Of a DNA stretch of 64,000 nucleotides, positions 11,761 to 23,474 are shown piece by piece. The stretch's first letter is position 1. Every line of letters begins with the position of its first letter. Under the pieces are notes generated by a model. The model had not been told where the DNA came from. It searched no databases and worked only from the letters and a program-made list of their open reading frames with translations. Location of the stretch: contig CATQJL010000112.1 of NCBI GenBank assembly GCA_958299035.1, positions 3,766,123 to 3,830,122 of the forward strand. The letters run 5' to 3'. The position numbers and the translations under genes were made by a program. Source of the DNA: Cylicocyclus nassatus (lineage: Eukaryota > Nematoda > Chromadorea > Rhabditida > Strongylidae).

Positions 11761-12735
11761 TGGCTGTCAAACATTGCCCCCCCCCCCCCACTTGTCATTC
11801 GATTCATGCAAGGTAGAAGTAGGAAGTACTGGAGCTGAACTTTATTTGCCAAGTACCATACATCACTGTTGTAATTACTTGCAGCCGCTCGAGATGAGGT
11901 CGAGTGTGATGTCAAAGTGAGCACCCGACACTATGAGACTAATTAAGTAGGAGCACTCATCTTGTACATTACAGTGCGATAGATACGACATCAAGTCATT
12001 CGTTATAAATATCTGGCTTTCCTGATCCAGCCCACGGCTTTATTCACTGATGATGAGGTGGATGCTACAGAGCACCAGCAAGGTTGCTGCAATGCAAGAC
12101 CTCCTCCACTCTTCCGTGTTATGACTTACGGGACATCCGCTCCGTTTTACCGCATCCTTGTGCCTGAGATCAAAATGACATTTATCGCTCCATTTGAATG
12201 ACTATGGAAAAATGCGTGGTTAAAACATGGTAAGCCTTCATTTTCTTGAAATACGTAAACAAGTCAATGATTCGATAGAAGAAAAAAAGGAAATGCCGCA
12301 AAAAGTGGCTTGTAATCTGCGCAGAGGTCAAAACGTGTGTGTGCAAAGTTTCAGCTTTCTTATTGGCGCGGCGCTGGTTTCTATAACGCACACCTTTCCA
12401 GATTAACGATTTTTCAGTTTTATATATATACTTCTCATTGTTGCCATTCAATTTGGGATCGGGGCAAGAATGTTGGAGGCTTTTAAGGCTTTTTGGGCAA
12501 AAATCTGATGTTCATAAGCCAAAATCTTGCACCTGATCCTGTAGTTAATATCTTCGTGCTTTATCATTCTATGTTTTTCGAGTGGACCTATTTGCTTTGC
12601 CGCTGAAAGAGAAATCTACGCACAGATGGGCATATAATAAGAAGTGGAAATGCCAATGCGGAAAAAGGACGGTACAACATTGCATTCGCAAAGTTTCAGT
12701 TTTTGATAGAGCAAGTTTAGAATGCTGCTAATGAT
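11761..12735. other. No supported gene
   Basis: Contains a C-run (11776-11789) and AT-rich sequence. The minus frame 12182-12451 has no recognisable domain. Confidence 0.4.
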
Positions 12736-14993
12736 TATAGTTGAAACGACCGAGAAGCGAACGAATATTGAATAATTGGCCTTTGAAAAATAATCAAACG
12801 AACGAATATTATTCGATCTCTGATTTTCAAATTATTCGCTACATTTCATAAGTTGAACGAACGAATATTCGAATAAATGGGGTTGGTCGAATTTCGACTG
12901 TTCGAATAATCGCATATTACATACGGTAGTATATTCGACTACTCGAACCGAATAATCTAGTAGAACATTGCTGTTTTTTTCTTTGTTGCGTTTTTGTGAG
13001 AAAAATTAACCGCAATAAACCTAGATTTGTAGCTGATAATGTTATGCGTAGCAAATGGTAAGGATGACTGGGTTATTGTCGTTTAGTCAGGGTTTTACCT
13101 AGGAAACTGACAAGGGAATGGTCAAAAGTCGAAGTGGCCAATCCAAGCAATTTCCTTACCATTCGATGCAGCATTTAACGCTGGTTTCGAATCTGTTTTA
13201 TCTGCTTAGCACTCTGTGGACGAGGTTATGAGCAGTATTATTGCAAAAAATGCATAAAAATCGCAAAAATAAGCACACTTTTGCACTTTTAGCTCACCTG
13301 TAGGCTTCAAGAAAATAAAGCAACTAAGCTGCATGATAGCAGCTAGCAATGAGCCGAACATGGTTCTGCACTATCAAGCTTGCGCTTTGCGTGCACGATT
13401 TCCAAGCAAAATAACTGATTTCAACAGCTCCTAACTTCGTCCACATAGGATCTAAGCAGATATGGTATACAGATTTGAAGTTAGCGCTTTATGCTGCATC
13501 TAATGGTATGCAGTTTGTGTAAATTGACTACTCCGATTTCTGATCATCCTTTCTGAGAAGATTTTTATTCAAACATGTAGTTCAAAGTGTTCACTGCCCT
13601 TCAAGATGGCTGCTATGCCTTAAAAATCTTAGATACCGTTTCAAATCCTCGAATCCGCATTTATTCCACCTAAGAGAAGTTTCTCCCGAAGCTACAGATT
13701 CCACATGGAAAAGCTTTTGAATAAGCAGTTGTTTGTAATGTATTCGTAATGGCCAGCATTGCGTGTTTTCTAAGACTACACTGCGGTGCACGAGGAAGGT
13801 CTACAGTAATAGAACCAGTGAACCTCTGCAGCAGCGGTGACGCACTGTTGTCTACATAATACTTTTGTGCGCATTCAAATCCACAGAAGAAATGTTATGG
13901 AAACATCTGTATATCATCTGCTAATGTAATATTTGTGAAATCATCAAACGCTGAGTTCCACAGTCTCTGTTATGAAAGCGAAGTTTTACAAAGTTGTTTT
14001 GACTGTCTTTTTAAGGTTTGTACTTTTGTTGTAAGGGATCTTCCACATCTTCTACTCAGTTCAAAATAAATATTGTTCAACTACAAGCCTACTCAAAATA
14101 TTGATCCTCTATGAGCTTTTCACTTTAGTTTTTCACGCCTCCTGACTATAAAGGCAGCCGATTTGAGTATGGCGACTGACATACAGGCTGCCGCCACAAG
14201 TCAAGCGGCTCAGATCTTCGTGACCGCCTTGCTCTAGCCTTGCGCTGCGTTAACTGTCTTTCAGGATTTTGACCGGGCGGTGATTAGGCTGGCAAGGCAA
14301 GTGAAGATCTCGGGACGAAGGAATGAATGTTAGCAATATGTGCTGCCTCAAAGGACTGCTGGTCTTCAACATGCCTATGCAAGCTGCTTGAGGACTAGTG
14401 GTTCGCTAAAGCGGCGCCTAATGACGGCTTTAGCGGACCACTGGTCTCTTCACCCAATTAAGAGCTTGAGAATGCTTCGCATGATTGCACCTCAACTGCG
14501 CAGACCGATTTCCGGAAGATAGTCATTACTACAAATGAATTATGCATAAGACTTGTCCTCACTATGCTCTGGCATGGCTCGCGAATGCCTTGAAAAGGGA
14601 ATCTTGCTAGCCATTTTGTCATATGATCATTTACTTGTATGATTGACCGATTGGGACATACTTGCACCCAATGTAGAACAACTGAAGTTTTCTTTGAACG
14701 TCGAATGATCAGAAGAATGATCTTTGATATTCGAATATTCGAATCGCACTTCTTCTACGTCCTCGAATATTCGAATATTCAAATAGCTGTTTTCTAAAAT
14801 GTTTCGAATATTCGAATGAGTTAATTTTTCAAACCGTCGAATGAACGAACATTCGAATAAAGGCCTTTTTCATATATTCGACTATTCAAATATATCGAAA
14901 AATGGATTTTTTCGAATATTCGACTATTCGAGTATTCGCATGGTCAATATTTAGAATAGACTATTCGAACACGAATATTCGTTTCTAACTACA
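12736..14993. mobile_element. hAT-like element with CGAATATTCG-rich ends
   Basis: Flanked by a perfect 8-bp duplication CTAATGAT (12728-12735 and 14994-15001). Ends are TATAGTTGAAACGA and, inverted, TGTAGTTAGAAACGA. The first ~230 and last ~290 bases are dominated by palindromic CGAATATTCG/GAATAATCG repeats, a common feature of hAT subterminal regions. An 8-bp duplication plus such ends supports hAT. No intact transposase frame is present; the interior includes a fragment of repeat R1 (13560-13847). Length 2,258 bases. Confidence 0.65.
13560..13847 (+). repeat. R1 repeat, 3' fragment (copy 5)
   Basis: Matches the 3' part of the R1 copies at 26-30 kb: the GCAGTTGTTTGTAATGTATTCG block, GCATTGCGTG, a GAGGAAGGTCTAC-like stretch, and the terminal hairpin beginning CCAGTGAACCTC and ending GGTGACGCACTG. 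It lies inside the hAT-like element. Confidence 0.5.
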
Positions 14994-15224
14994 CTAATGA
15001 TGACTGAATAGTGAAAAAAGAACTGAAGAAACTTTTTGCTTGAGTCATTTGTCCACAGCCCTTTCAGCTTATAAATAGGCTTTACGGCACTTTATAAGCA
15101 TCAGGCTCTACGAAATCGATCAGCAGACACACGTTAAATCAACCATAAAACCTTTTTTTGGGAAATAATCTTCTAGAAATGACTCAACTCCGGACTGACT
15201 GGAAAACAAAAACAATTTGAAGTA

Positions 15225-15485
15225 AGGCAGGCGCTATGGACCTATGGACGATCGATATGCATCAAATACGTGTAAAACTGGCAATTTTTGTCGCCGATAT
15301 TGGCGATCCGTCGTAGCGACTCGCGATCGCCAGTCGCCAGTGTTGGCGACTACACATTAAATGTGTATCGATTGGAAGTGTGATAACTTGTTAGCGATCG
15401 ATACGCATAGAAGTCACAGTCGAGTATTGGCGACTGGCAATGCCCTTCGCCATGCTATACTCCGCGAGGAGTATAGCGCCTGCCT
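15225..15485. mobile_element. Small TIR element, AGGCAGGCGCTAT ends
   Basis: Begins AGGCAGGCGCTAT and ends with the exact inverse ATAGCGCCTGCCT. The interior is rich in GGCGAC/GATCG words, and a palindrome (ATACTCCGCGAGGAGTAT) lies just inside the right end. The AGGCAG start recalls the TTAA-flanked MITEs at 27429 and 50350, but the flanks here (AGTA/AGAG) are not TTAA. A non-autonomous element is likely; superfamily unsure. Confidence 0.45.
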
Positions 15486-16137
15486 AGAGGATGATAAGAT
15501 ACTGATTTACGCTTGAAATCAGCGGCTGTTGTGTCGGCTTCTCGAAAAGAAAAGAGTAATGAAAAACCCCCACAATGGTGGGCCGCCTCATCGTGGCGTG
15601 GGGGTGACACTGGTGTCGAAGTGCGATGCACAGCCGAGTGTATACTCTGGTAGGACCTCCTAAGCTGTGAAGTAGTTCGACGTTTCCGGTTTCGGTCGGA
15701 TGCCTAGCTAAGAGCCGGGCAGGCCAGATCCCCCGCCATCTGACTTTCTCAGGTCGCTAGGCGGTCCCTCCTCGCTCCACATCAGGGTCAGCGATCGCCC
15801 CGTGGAAGTCAAGAGTTGGCCTAGTAAGTCTGCTCTTGTAGGAGAAAAATTTCTATTACTCGTTCAGCAAAGAGAAGAGAAATAAACCCTGCACATAAGA
15901 TCCCGCCTACGGCGCCGGGTGGTAGCAAGAACGATGTCAGGGTACTCAGGGCGCCTTTTGGATTGGACAAGAACGACACGTCTGCCCAGACGATACGCCA
16001 TGGAGACTGCCTCATGCTCTGCACTTACAACGCCAGGACAGTGTCCACAAATGCCGACCCACGCTCTCCTCGACGCTGAATAGCACATCAAATATCACGT
16101 CACCGCTCTACAGTAAACGAAGTCCAGGAAGAAGGAC

Positions 16138-16600
16138 GTGCGACAGATGAGTGATAGGACACTCGTCATTCATGGTGAGAAGGTTCCATCACGAAATGTT
16201 GGAGGCGTTGGCTTTGTCGACCACCCATCAATCGTCCATCTTGTCGATTCGCATGAGATCCTGTCACCTCGACTAGCCATCCCACGACTACGATCTCCAC
16301 GTCAGAAGACCATCAGCATCATCAACTGCTACTCACCAACATCAGCAGCTGACGACTCAGAACCAGATGCTTTCTACGAACACGTGGAGCAGGTCGTCCG
16401 CAACGAGAAGTCCTTCTATAAGTTCGTTGTGGGCGACTTCAACGCAAAGATCGGGATACCACTACAAGAGGAAAATAGGATTGGGAGGTTTGGATATGGG
16501 CTCCGGAACGAAAACGGCAACCGTCTCGTTGGGCTTCTCTCCGCCGCACGACTTTTCCATGAGAATTCCATCTTCTGAAGAAGGAACATCGCCGGTGGAC
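16138..16600 (+). pseudogene. Retrotransposon AP-like endonuclease domain
   Basis: The 16138-16578 frame holds the hallmark [14 protein letters not shown] segment and, near its end, [10 protein letters not shown], the conserved GDFN motif of exonuclease/endonuclease/phosphatase-fold nucleases that nick target DNA for target-primed reverse transcription. The N-terminal part with the first catalytic Asn/Glu is degenerate: frames at 15821-16091 are broken. After KIG the frame continues to a stop at 16576. The downstream linker to the RT is frameshifted. Confidence 0.75.
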
Positions 16601-16964
16601 TTGGAAATCGCCCAACGGAACGATTCATGCGGAGATCGACCGCAATTTCACCAACCGAAGGCGGAGCTTGCTCGATGTCTCAGTAGTTCCATCCTTCTGC
16701 AGTGGCTCCGATCACCGCCTCCTTCGAGCGAAGATACGATTCAGTCAAAAGCTGGAAAAGAAAGTTTGCCACAGCGCCGCAAGAAGGAAAGAACTCGTTT
16801 ATGACGGTAACAGGTTAGAAGAGCTTACGACTACGACCGGCTTCTGAAAGGAATGCGAACCTGCGGAGAACGCGCCTCAGTGACTTCTGAAAAGAACTTG
16901 GAACGCATTTCGAAGACCACCAAGGAATTGCTCGAAAGAAGAAGATTTCTGAGGCAGGATCCGA

Positions 16965-18820
16965 ATGCAACCCATCTCGAGGACTGGTAGCCAACGTCAG
17001 TTGCAGAACAGCTCTGCAGGAGGATCTCAGGAAGTCAGGCGAGCCAAGATAATGGATGCAGCCGAAGGAAGACGAAGTTTCAAGAAGTGCCGAAGGTACT
17101 TCTGTGAATATCACGTAGCGCTGGCTGCACTATTAAACGAAGACGGAACTCCGATTTCTTCCCGATACAAGATGGAATCTATCGCGAAGGACTTTTGCAC
17201 CAACCTCTTCCGCTCATCAACACCCGTGGACATGCCCGTTATTCCCACTGGAGAAGTACCACCACGAATTCTACCTGCTGAAGTGCGCACGGCGATCCAG
17301 ACCATGAAAACGTCCACGGCTCTAGGACCAGACCATCTTCCCGTCGAATTTTTGCGAGCCGGAGGACATCTACACGAGATTCTAGCGTCGCATTTGACAT
17401 CTTACCTTCAGAAGGAGAAGATTCCCGACCAGTGGAGAACATCAAAAACCGTCCTTCTCTTCAAGAAGGATGAACAAGAGGATCTTCGGGACTACCGTCT
17501 AATATGCCTGCTGAGTGTGCTGTACAAGCTCTTCACAAAAAAATCCTCGCTCGCATATCTAGGACACTGGATGAAGCCCAACCCCAAGAACAAGCTGGAT
17601 TCCGAAAGGGGTTTCAGTTGCATGGACCACATCCAGACGGTTTCGAGAGTCATAGAAGTCTGCCGGAAATACCAACTGCCTCTCGTCCTAACCTTCGTCG
17701 ACTATGAGAAAGCCTTCGACAGCGTCGAAATGAATGCCAGTCAGCACTAGTCGATCAAGGAGTAGACCCAGCCTACGTGAGGACACTAGCCGACTGCTAC
17801 AAGGACTGTACAACAACGATGCAGCTATTCCATCGCCCCCTGACCATTCCGATCGGGAAGGGGGTCCGACAAGGCGAGACTATTTCGCCGAAGCTGTTCA
17901 CCGCGGCCTTGCAGTGGGTGATGAAGTCACTGGAGTGGGATGAGAGAGGCATACGAGTTGATGGGAGATTCCTATCCAACCTTCGTTTTGCGGACGACAT
18001 CGTTCTCTTTTCGAGCAGTATCACTGAAGCAGAGACGATGTTGAAGGAACTGAACGAAGTAGGGAAGAAGATCGGATTGCGAATAAATCGGAAGAAGACT
18101 CAGTTCATGAAGAACGCCCTTTGCGAAGATGCAGAAATGGAATTGGAAGGCACCCTATTATGGAGACGTCTTATTACGTGTATCTCGGACGTTTGATGAA
18201 CATGGAGAACGACTTGAAGGAAAAACTTAACAGGAGAAGAAGAGCAGCCTAGGCCGCCTTCGGGCCTCTGAAGGAAGCCACCGACGAACTGATGGACCCG
18301 GAGCTTCGTGCCCACCTGTTCGACTCAACCGTTCTCCCGGCGCTCTGTTACGCAGCTGAGACTTGGGCCGACACAGCAGCCACGTCGAAAGCTTTACGGA
18401 CCACCCACAAAGCGCTACAGCGTATCTTCTGAAGATGACCCGACACAAGCAAAATCTAGTCAGATTTCGCAGTACGGAAATGAAAAGAATGTCCCGTCAT
18501 CGTGACCCAGCGGAATACGTTGCGAACGCGAAACACCGGTCACATCATGAGAGAAACAGACGACAGATGGACACTAAGAACATCCGAGTGGATTCCTCGC
18601 GAAGCCAAACGTACCCGAGGAAGGCCACCGACGAGATGGGCAGACGTGTTCGTGGAACGGATGGACCAGCTAAGAAATCAGCTGGATACGATTTTCGCAC
18701 CTGAACGTGGATGCAGCCACCGACGTCAACCAAGAAGATCGTGGATGTCGAAGCGAGGGACAGGGACCGATGGAAACTTTTGTGCTGGGGCCCGCGCGCC
18801 ACATGAAGAGGGGCCATCTA
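16965..18820 (+). pseudogene. Retrotransposon reverse transcriptase, frameshifted
   Basis: The 16965-17750 frame carries RT landmarks in order: MKTSTALGPDHLPVEFLRAG, TVLLFKK, RDYR, and LTFVDYEKAFDSVE (RT motif A with catalytic Asp). A deletion then breaks the frame. The 17777-18196 frame supplies IPIGKGVRQGETISPKLF (motif B) and LRFADDIVLFSSS (motif C, FADD catalytic pair), then the GLRINRKKTQFM motif. Further frames to 18837 cover the thumb and C-terminal region. Compared with the minus-strand copy (416-codon open frame) this one has more lesions, including a premature stop in the AAWAAFGPLK region (TAG near 18249). Confidence 0.85.
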
Positions 18821-19132
18821 AGTATCTAAGTATCTAAGTAATGAAAAACTAAATCAAAAAAAGGAGCAATTCACTTTTGTGAACATACCATCTCTAGGCT
18901 ATCAAATGTATTCATTCTTGGCGCCTTCCTTCACGATTTACGTAATGACGCAGACTTATCATGCTATTGTAACCCATCAATTTTGCAGTATTTTTCATTT
19001 GTGCAGGTAAAGAAAAACGACTACAACTTTCCCTAAGATAGACTTTGATAAAATCCTATTGTGTAGAGAAGAAGATTTAACAGTGGCAACGATATAAAAA
19101 ACAGATATTTAGATGTTTTGAAGTTGAGTTAA

Positions 19133-19198
19133 TGGGGTGTGGCAAACCCCTAAAAAGGTGTGGCAGTCACAGCTTTTGTGGGGTTGTGCCATACCCCA
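19133..19198. mobile_element. 66-bp TTAA-flanked hairpin element
   Basis: Starts TGGGGTGTGGC and ends GCCATACCCCA, flanked on both sides by TTAA (19129-19132, 19199-19202). An inner CAAACCCC/GGGGTTGTG pair extends the stem. It could be a minimal piggyBac-type MITE or a simple palindrome with TTAA as part of the stem; the two cannot be separated from one copy. Confidence 0.4.
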
Positions 19199-19202
19199 TT
19201 AA

Positions 19203-20547
19203 CTTATCTTTAAACCAAATTTGAGCAAACGAAGTTATACATTTCGATAGCCAAAAATTTATAGTTTTTCTAGAAATGATGAGAGCTAAATTCATCTTCT
19301 TTCAGCAAAAATCATATTGCTGTGAGCGAAAAATGAGACAAATGGAATGGCTTGCTCCTAAATCCATAGTTCGATGATTGTTTGAAGCAGGATTTATGGT
19401 ATGAGCAAATAAAGAGTAATGCTTTGTCTGAGTGTAAAAAGAAGTAGCTAATTCGCTTTTGAGATATAGACCATGTTTGGAAATGACCACTTCACTTGAT
19501 TGGCTCAATATTGCGAACCCCTCAGAATTCGCAGAAACGCGGTCCCCAGTGCTATCTAACATGATAGTTACCGATATGCTACCAATTATGCTTGGTAGAA
19601 CCTCTATGTTATTCCCACGGTAGACAAAGGATGAAGGAGGAAAGGGTCGTAATCGACGGTTGTGTACCACATCTCTTGCACAACCCTGATACTTCTTTTG
19701 GCACCTCTCAGAAAAATATCATTTTCAGTCTCTTTAAGCTAAGGTTTGATGCTCCTCAGATACAAAATTTGATACTCGAAGTGATCAAACGCACACGCCC
19801 GAAACATGGGATGGGCCTTGATGTGATAGATCGTTATCAGAATTTTTTTAAAGATCTCCTTAACCTATCACACACTTATTGCAGATGAGTTTGCCCTCTT
19901 AAGGTAGTAGCTGTGATCCAAGTCGGGTATGTATAGCTTGGAAAATTGCATGTTTACTGTGGGCTCTGTCGGGCGCATTTGTGAGTACATTGCGAGTTCA
20001 TGAGAAGCTTGTTGATTAAGGCATCTGGAATGCATTTTGAAATGTAACTTATAGGAACCATCCACCCTAAGTTGTGGGCGCTGAGCTTTTGGCAGCATAT
20101 AACAGTAGGGCCTCCTATCAAACCAATGTCCAAGTCGCAGCGCAAAATGCCGCTTCGGAGTAGTTAAAATGCACGAGGACCCCCATCCATGCGCGCCCCT
20201 CCCCATCCATGCCCGCCCATTTGTGCGCGCTCATAATCACCGTTCTGGAAAGCCGGCCTGTGGGTTCTCCGTAATGGGAATTGTCGGGATTTTTTTTGCA
20301 GATTTTTAACTTTATATTTGGAATCAGGGACATGAGAAGGCCCTGAAACGACAAAAACCAGGAAGTCGAGAATCTGGGTGGACGATGCCTTTATGCTGTA
20401 GTTTCATTGAGTTAATTTACTTGTCGGCATGCTGTGCTTTTCAGACAAAAAGATTACATTCTCATCAATTTGAAGTGACCCGCGAATGTAACTCTGCTCT
20501 TGATGAACTAAGTATTTTGTTTCTAGATAATCTGAATTTCAGAAGCA
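19203..20547. other. No supported gene
   Basis: Open frames at 19302-19670 (minus, 122 codons) and 19592-19888 (plus, 98 codons) overlap head to head. Neither has a recognisable domain. The plus frame ends at TATTGCAG, acceptor-like. No repeats identified. Confidence 0.4.
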
Positions 20548-21230
20548 ATGAATACGTACGGTAGTTGTGCGAGTCTCACATGCGGAATGTTTTACTGTGC
20601 TGCTTTTATTGTAAGTAGCATTTTTTGAAATAATCCAAAACTGACAACATTACTTCAGCTTGGTGTTTCTAGTCTTGATCCTCGCAAAGATAAAGAGATT
20701 CCCAGGGAGAACTGTAACAAGCAACATCCGAATTGTTATGGTAATGAAATGATCGAAGAATATAGAGTTCAATTTCGGCACGAAATTACGGAAACATGCC
20801 AGGCGAAATATCCCCAAATGCGAGGTCATGAGCTGGTAGGTCTACAAATTGTCGTCCACATTTGCAGTAATATTGAAATTCTTCTGGTGTTATCCATTTT
20901 GATGAACACTGCGAATAATCCAAACGCAGTCCAGGGTAGGCTCGGATAACTTAAATATGCTAATGGCGCATGCTTCAACGGAAGGAATTTTTTTAGCTAT
21001 ACAATTGCTGGACGGAATGTCACACATGGTGGCCCCTGAAACACTCAGGTGTGGACCCACCCACAACAGTTCAGCGTGATGTCTTTGTTATTAAGGCCCG
21101 GTAAGACTCTATTTTTCTTTTGTAACAAGAAAATTTTCAATTTTGCAGAACGGGCAAAAATAAGCATGTCCTCGGAGTAGAATTCGATGACCAACTGTGT
21201 CAAGTGAGTAACAGGGAGCACAAAATTTAG
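20548..21230 (+). CDS. Predicted secreted six-cysteine protein, 4 exons
   Basis: Exons 20548-20610, 20659-20835, 20997-21100 and 21149-21230 join in frame to 141 residues. Introns are 48, 161 and 48 bases, all GT...AG with nematode-like acceptors (TTACTTCAG, TTTTTTTAG, ATTTTGCAG); phases 0, 0, 2. The start is the only ATG giving a hydrophobic leader (CGMFYCAAFILGVSS), which suggests a signal peptide cut near residue 26. The remaining chain has six Cys (about residues 40, 47, 68, 84, 88, 132), a CWTECHTWWP segment and a basic/acidic C-terminus. The last exon could instead be spliced at GTGAGT (21214), adding unseen exons. I recognise no family. It is the only multi-exon gene here without visible damage, so a host gene is likely. 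Confidence 0.6.
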
Positions 21231-21404
21231 ATAATTTCATGTGCCATTTGACACGTCAACTGTGTCAATTCTTTGACCGGTTACTTTACGTTCAAAAAGT
21301 AATTGATCAAAAAAGGCAGTGATCACATAAGCTAGCAGCTCTTCTGGTCACAGCGGTGTGCTTATTTGTTTATGGCATAATTGCATTTCATAAACTCTCT
21401 TGAT

Positions 21405-21705
21405 ATATGTAGTACTAGATGGCTTACCCGGCTCCGCCCGGCTCTGTCAATAATATATTTGTAATCAGCATGCTCGATTACCCCCCTGTGCCAACTCCCA
21501 GCCCTGTAGCTCAAATTCTGCAAAAAATCGATCAAATCGATATCGATCGATGACCAAAAGTAGCCTATGACACCCGCCCTGCCCCGAAGTGTATGTGTGC
21601 CAAGTTTGGTCCGGATCGGTTGGAATTTTCTATTCGGAACATACGTACAGACACACATACAGACATACATACAGACAAACAGACATTGAGCTTTATATAT
21701 AAGAT
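21405..21705 (+). repeat. Retroelement 3'-tail-like repeat, copy B
   Basis: Cleaner copy of the 822-1195 repeat: CCCGGCTCCGCCCGGCTC block, GTAATCAGCATGCTCGATTA, ATCGATCAAATCGATATCG, AAAAGTAGCCTATGACA, CCCCGAAGTGTATGTGTGCC, GTTTGGTCCGGATCGGTTGG, ACATACAGAC repeats, and the end GAGCTTTATATATAAGAT. This architecture is typical of non-LTR retrotransposon 3' ends and SINE derivatives. Which parent family is inference. Confidence 0.55.
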
Positions 21706-21875
21706 ATGTAAGAGGAGTAATATTTGAGCGTGTTAGATGAGTATATACTCAATTGAAAATTTTTATAACTCTTATTTTTATAACTGTAAGAAGTATAGGT
21801 TTACCACGTTGCCAGTTCTCATTTTGACGTAACTTTCTTTTGACTTAACTATAACTTTCTGCAAAAATCTACGTT

Positions 21876-21912
21876 TTTTTCGATAAAGACCACTAGAGTC
21901 TTTATCGAAAAA
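21876..21912. other. Perfect 15-bp hairpin
   Basis: TTTTTCGATAAAGAC (21876-21890) and its inverse (21898-21912) flank a 7-base loop CACTAGA. AT-rich surroundings; no gene context. It may be the core of a decayed palindromic element. Confidence 0.6.
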
Positions 21913-22563
21913 GTCTTTATCTTAGACCAGCAATCTTTCGCAAAAGAGCGCACATCTACCTACATTCATAACACGAACAGGCAGAAAAATATGGATTGAT
22001 AAGTAAAGATTTTTCTTTTGAAACCTCGTTTTCGACGGATCATAACTCCCTTCAAAATTTGTCAGTAGAGAAAGCAGCCTATTTTGTAGCCGCAAGTCAG
22101 TAGTGCAAGAAAAAATGAAAAGGGCTTAAACAAAGAAGATTTTCGAAAAGGAAAAAATCAAAATCCAAAATTGTTGGATTTTTTCAACTTTTTTTCCATA
22201 GCCCTCAATGTCGCAAAATACGAAGTTTTTTTTCTGAAGTAATTTCTAAGAAAATAGTAGGTATGCATAATCTAGACGATTTCTACTACTTGCAGTAGCT
22301 GAATTTTTAAAAAAATGCCTTCATTTGCGCCGCTTGAATTCCGGCCAGAGAAGTAGCAGCATCATTTTGATTTCGAGTGCGGTCGTGTTAAGCTTTGTAA
22401 GTTTTCAACAAATGAGGCTAAAACCCCGTTTTAACCAGTTTTGGATAGATGAAAAGAGCTTCTCGAAATCATGCTAATTTTTTCCAAAGAAGAAAGTTTG
22501 ATGGAAAAAGATTGTCACGAAACATGGGCTAAAAAACGCGCCTTATTGCACCAACCTAATATA

Positions 22564-23471
22564 TTAGGTTGATTCATAGTTAATGCACGTTTTCTATACT
22601 ACAACTTTCAATCGAGATAATTCTTTCTTGAAAAGAAATATCCTGGCGCAATAAAAACTACTGTAACCACCAAATCAGTGGCTATAGAATAGATACTTTT
22701 GCGTGACTGTATCTATCACAAGAAAGATTTTCTGGCCTGAAGATTGCCAATAACTTTTTTCAGAAGCGTCCACTTTAGAATAGCATAACTTATGCTGAAA
22801 TGAAGTAGGATAAAGCGGACTTTGCTCTTCGTGTAGCCAAGAGCCTCTTGAGCAGTAATGCCAAGTTTAGATTTTACGGAAAATTTTTGAAAGAAAATAT
22901 CGCGAGAAAGGCGAAAACACTCACTTTTTTCTGGCATTTCGGCGGGTTCAAAAATCGGAAATTATTTCGTTTTTCTCCGCTGGAAAGTGAGAAAACTCTA
23001 GCGCTTTTTCATCATCAAATGAACTACGTCTACCCTTGCTGGTTAGTGCAAAAGACCTGCAATCGCATTTTGCTCAAAAGTTTTATATGGCACGGAAGGG
23101 CCGCGACGATCATTCAAGTTCGCAATTGTATTTCTCGGCTCCGAATTCTTAAAGATTTCGTTCAAATAGCTTCTTGTAGCACAAATTTTTCTAATCCTTG
23201 TGCATATTTTTTGAAATTAATCAGGCTATTCCTAATGGATTTAGGGCAAAAAGAGTGAAAAGCAAAAATTTTGGGATTTAATCTCTTTTATTTGAAGGCT
23301 CAGAACTTTAGTATGAACGGAGATTTACGAAAGCGAAGGGGCGCCTAAGAAACTAAAACAAACGCTCTTTTAGAGAGCGTAAAAAGTTTTTGAGGAAATT
23401 GATTACACATCAAATACCAGCTCCTGGAAGAAAAGGTGAGAAAAACGTGCATTAATTATGAATCAACCATA
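22564..23471. mobile_element. Mariner-type TIR element, TA duplication
   Basis: The left end reads TTAGGTTGATTCATAGTTAA and the right end is inverted ATGGTTGATTCATAATTAAT, sharing about 25 bases up to GCACGTTTTTC. Both sides abut TATA-rich sequence compatible with TA target duplication. The interior carries a 136-codon plus frame (22848-23258) that I cannot match to a transposase; no DD(34)D motif is evident. Another mariner-like end (CAACCTAA) abuts it at 22553-22560. Confidence 0.55.
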
Positions 23472-23474
23472 TAT

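Larger units (their letters stand above)
15556..18840 (+). mobile_element. RTE-type non-LTR retrotransposon, decayed
   Basis: A GC-rich ~3.3-kb unit: structured leader (15566-15840), AP-like endonuclease frame (16138-16578), reverse transcriptase in several frames (about 17111-18200), C-terminal region, then a tail of CTAAGTAT repeats (18816-18840). Endonuclease plus RT without a gag-like ORF, and a short-repeat tail, fit the RTE clade. Its 3' half is collinear with the minus-strand element at 60107-63013. Frameshifts, a deletion after the DYEKAFDSVE region and stops make it inactive. Confidence 0.8.

Noticed and set aside
19302..19888. Long frames on both strands near the secreted-protein gene
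   Set aside because: They overlap each other head to head, have no motifs, and do not join the 20.5-kb gene model.
22848..23258. 136-codon frame inside a mariner-type element as transposase
   Set aside because: No DD(34)D, WVPH or YSPDL-type motifs can be seen in it.
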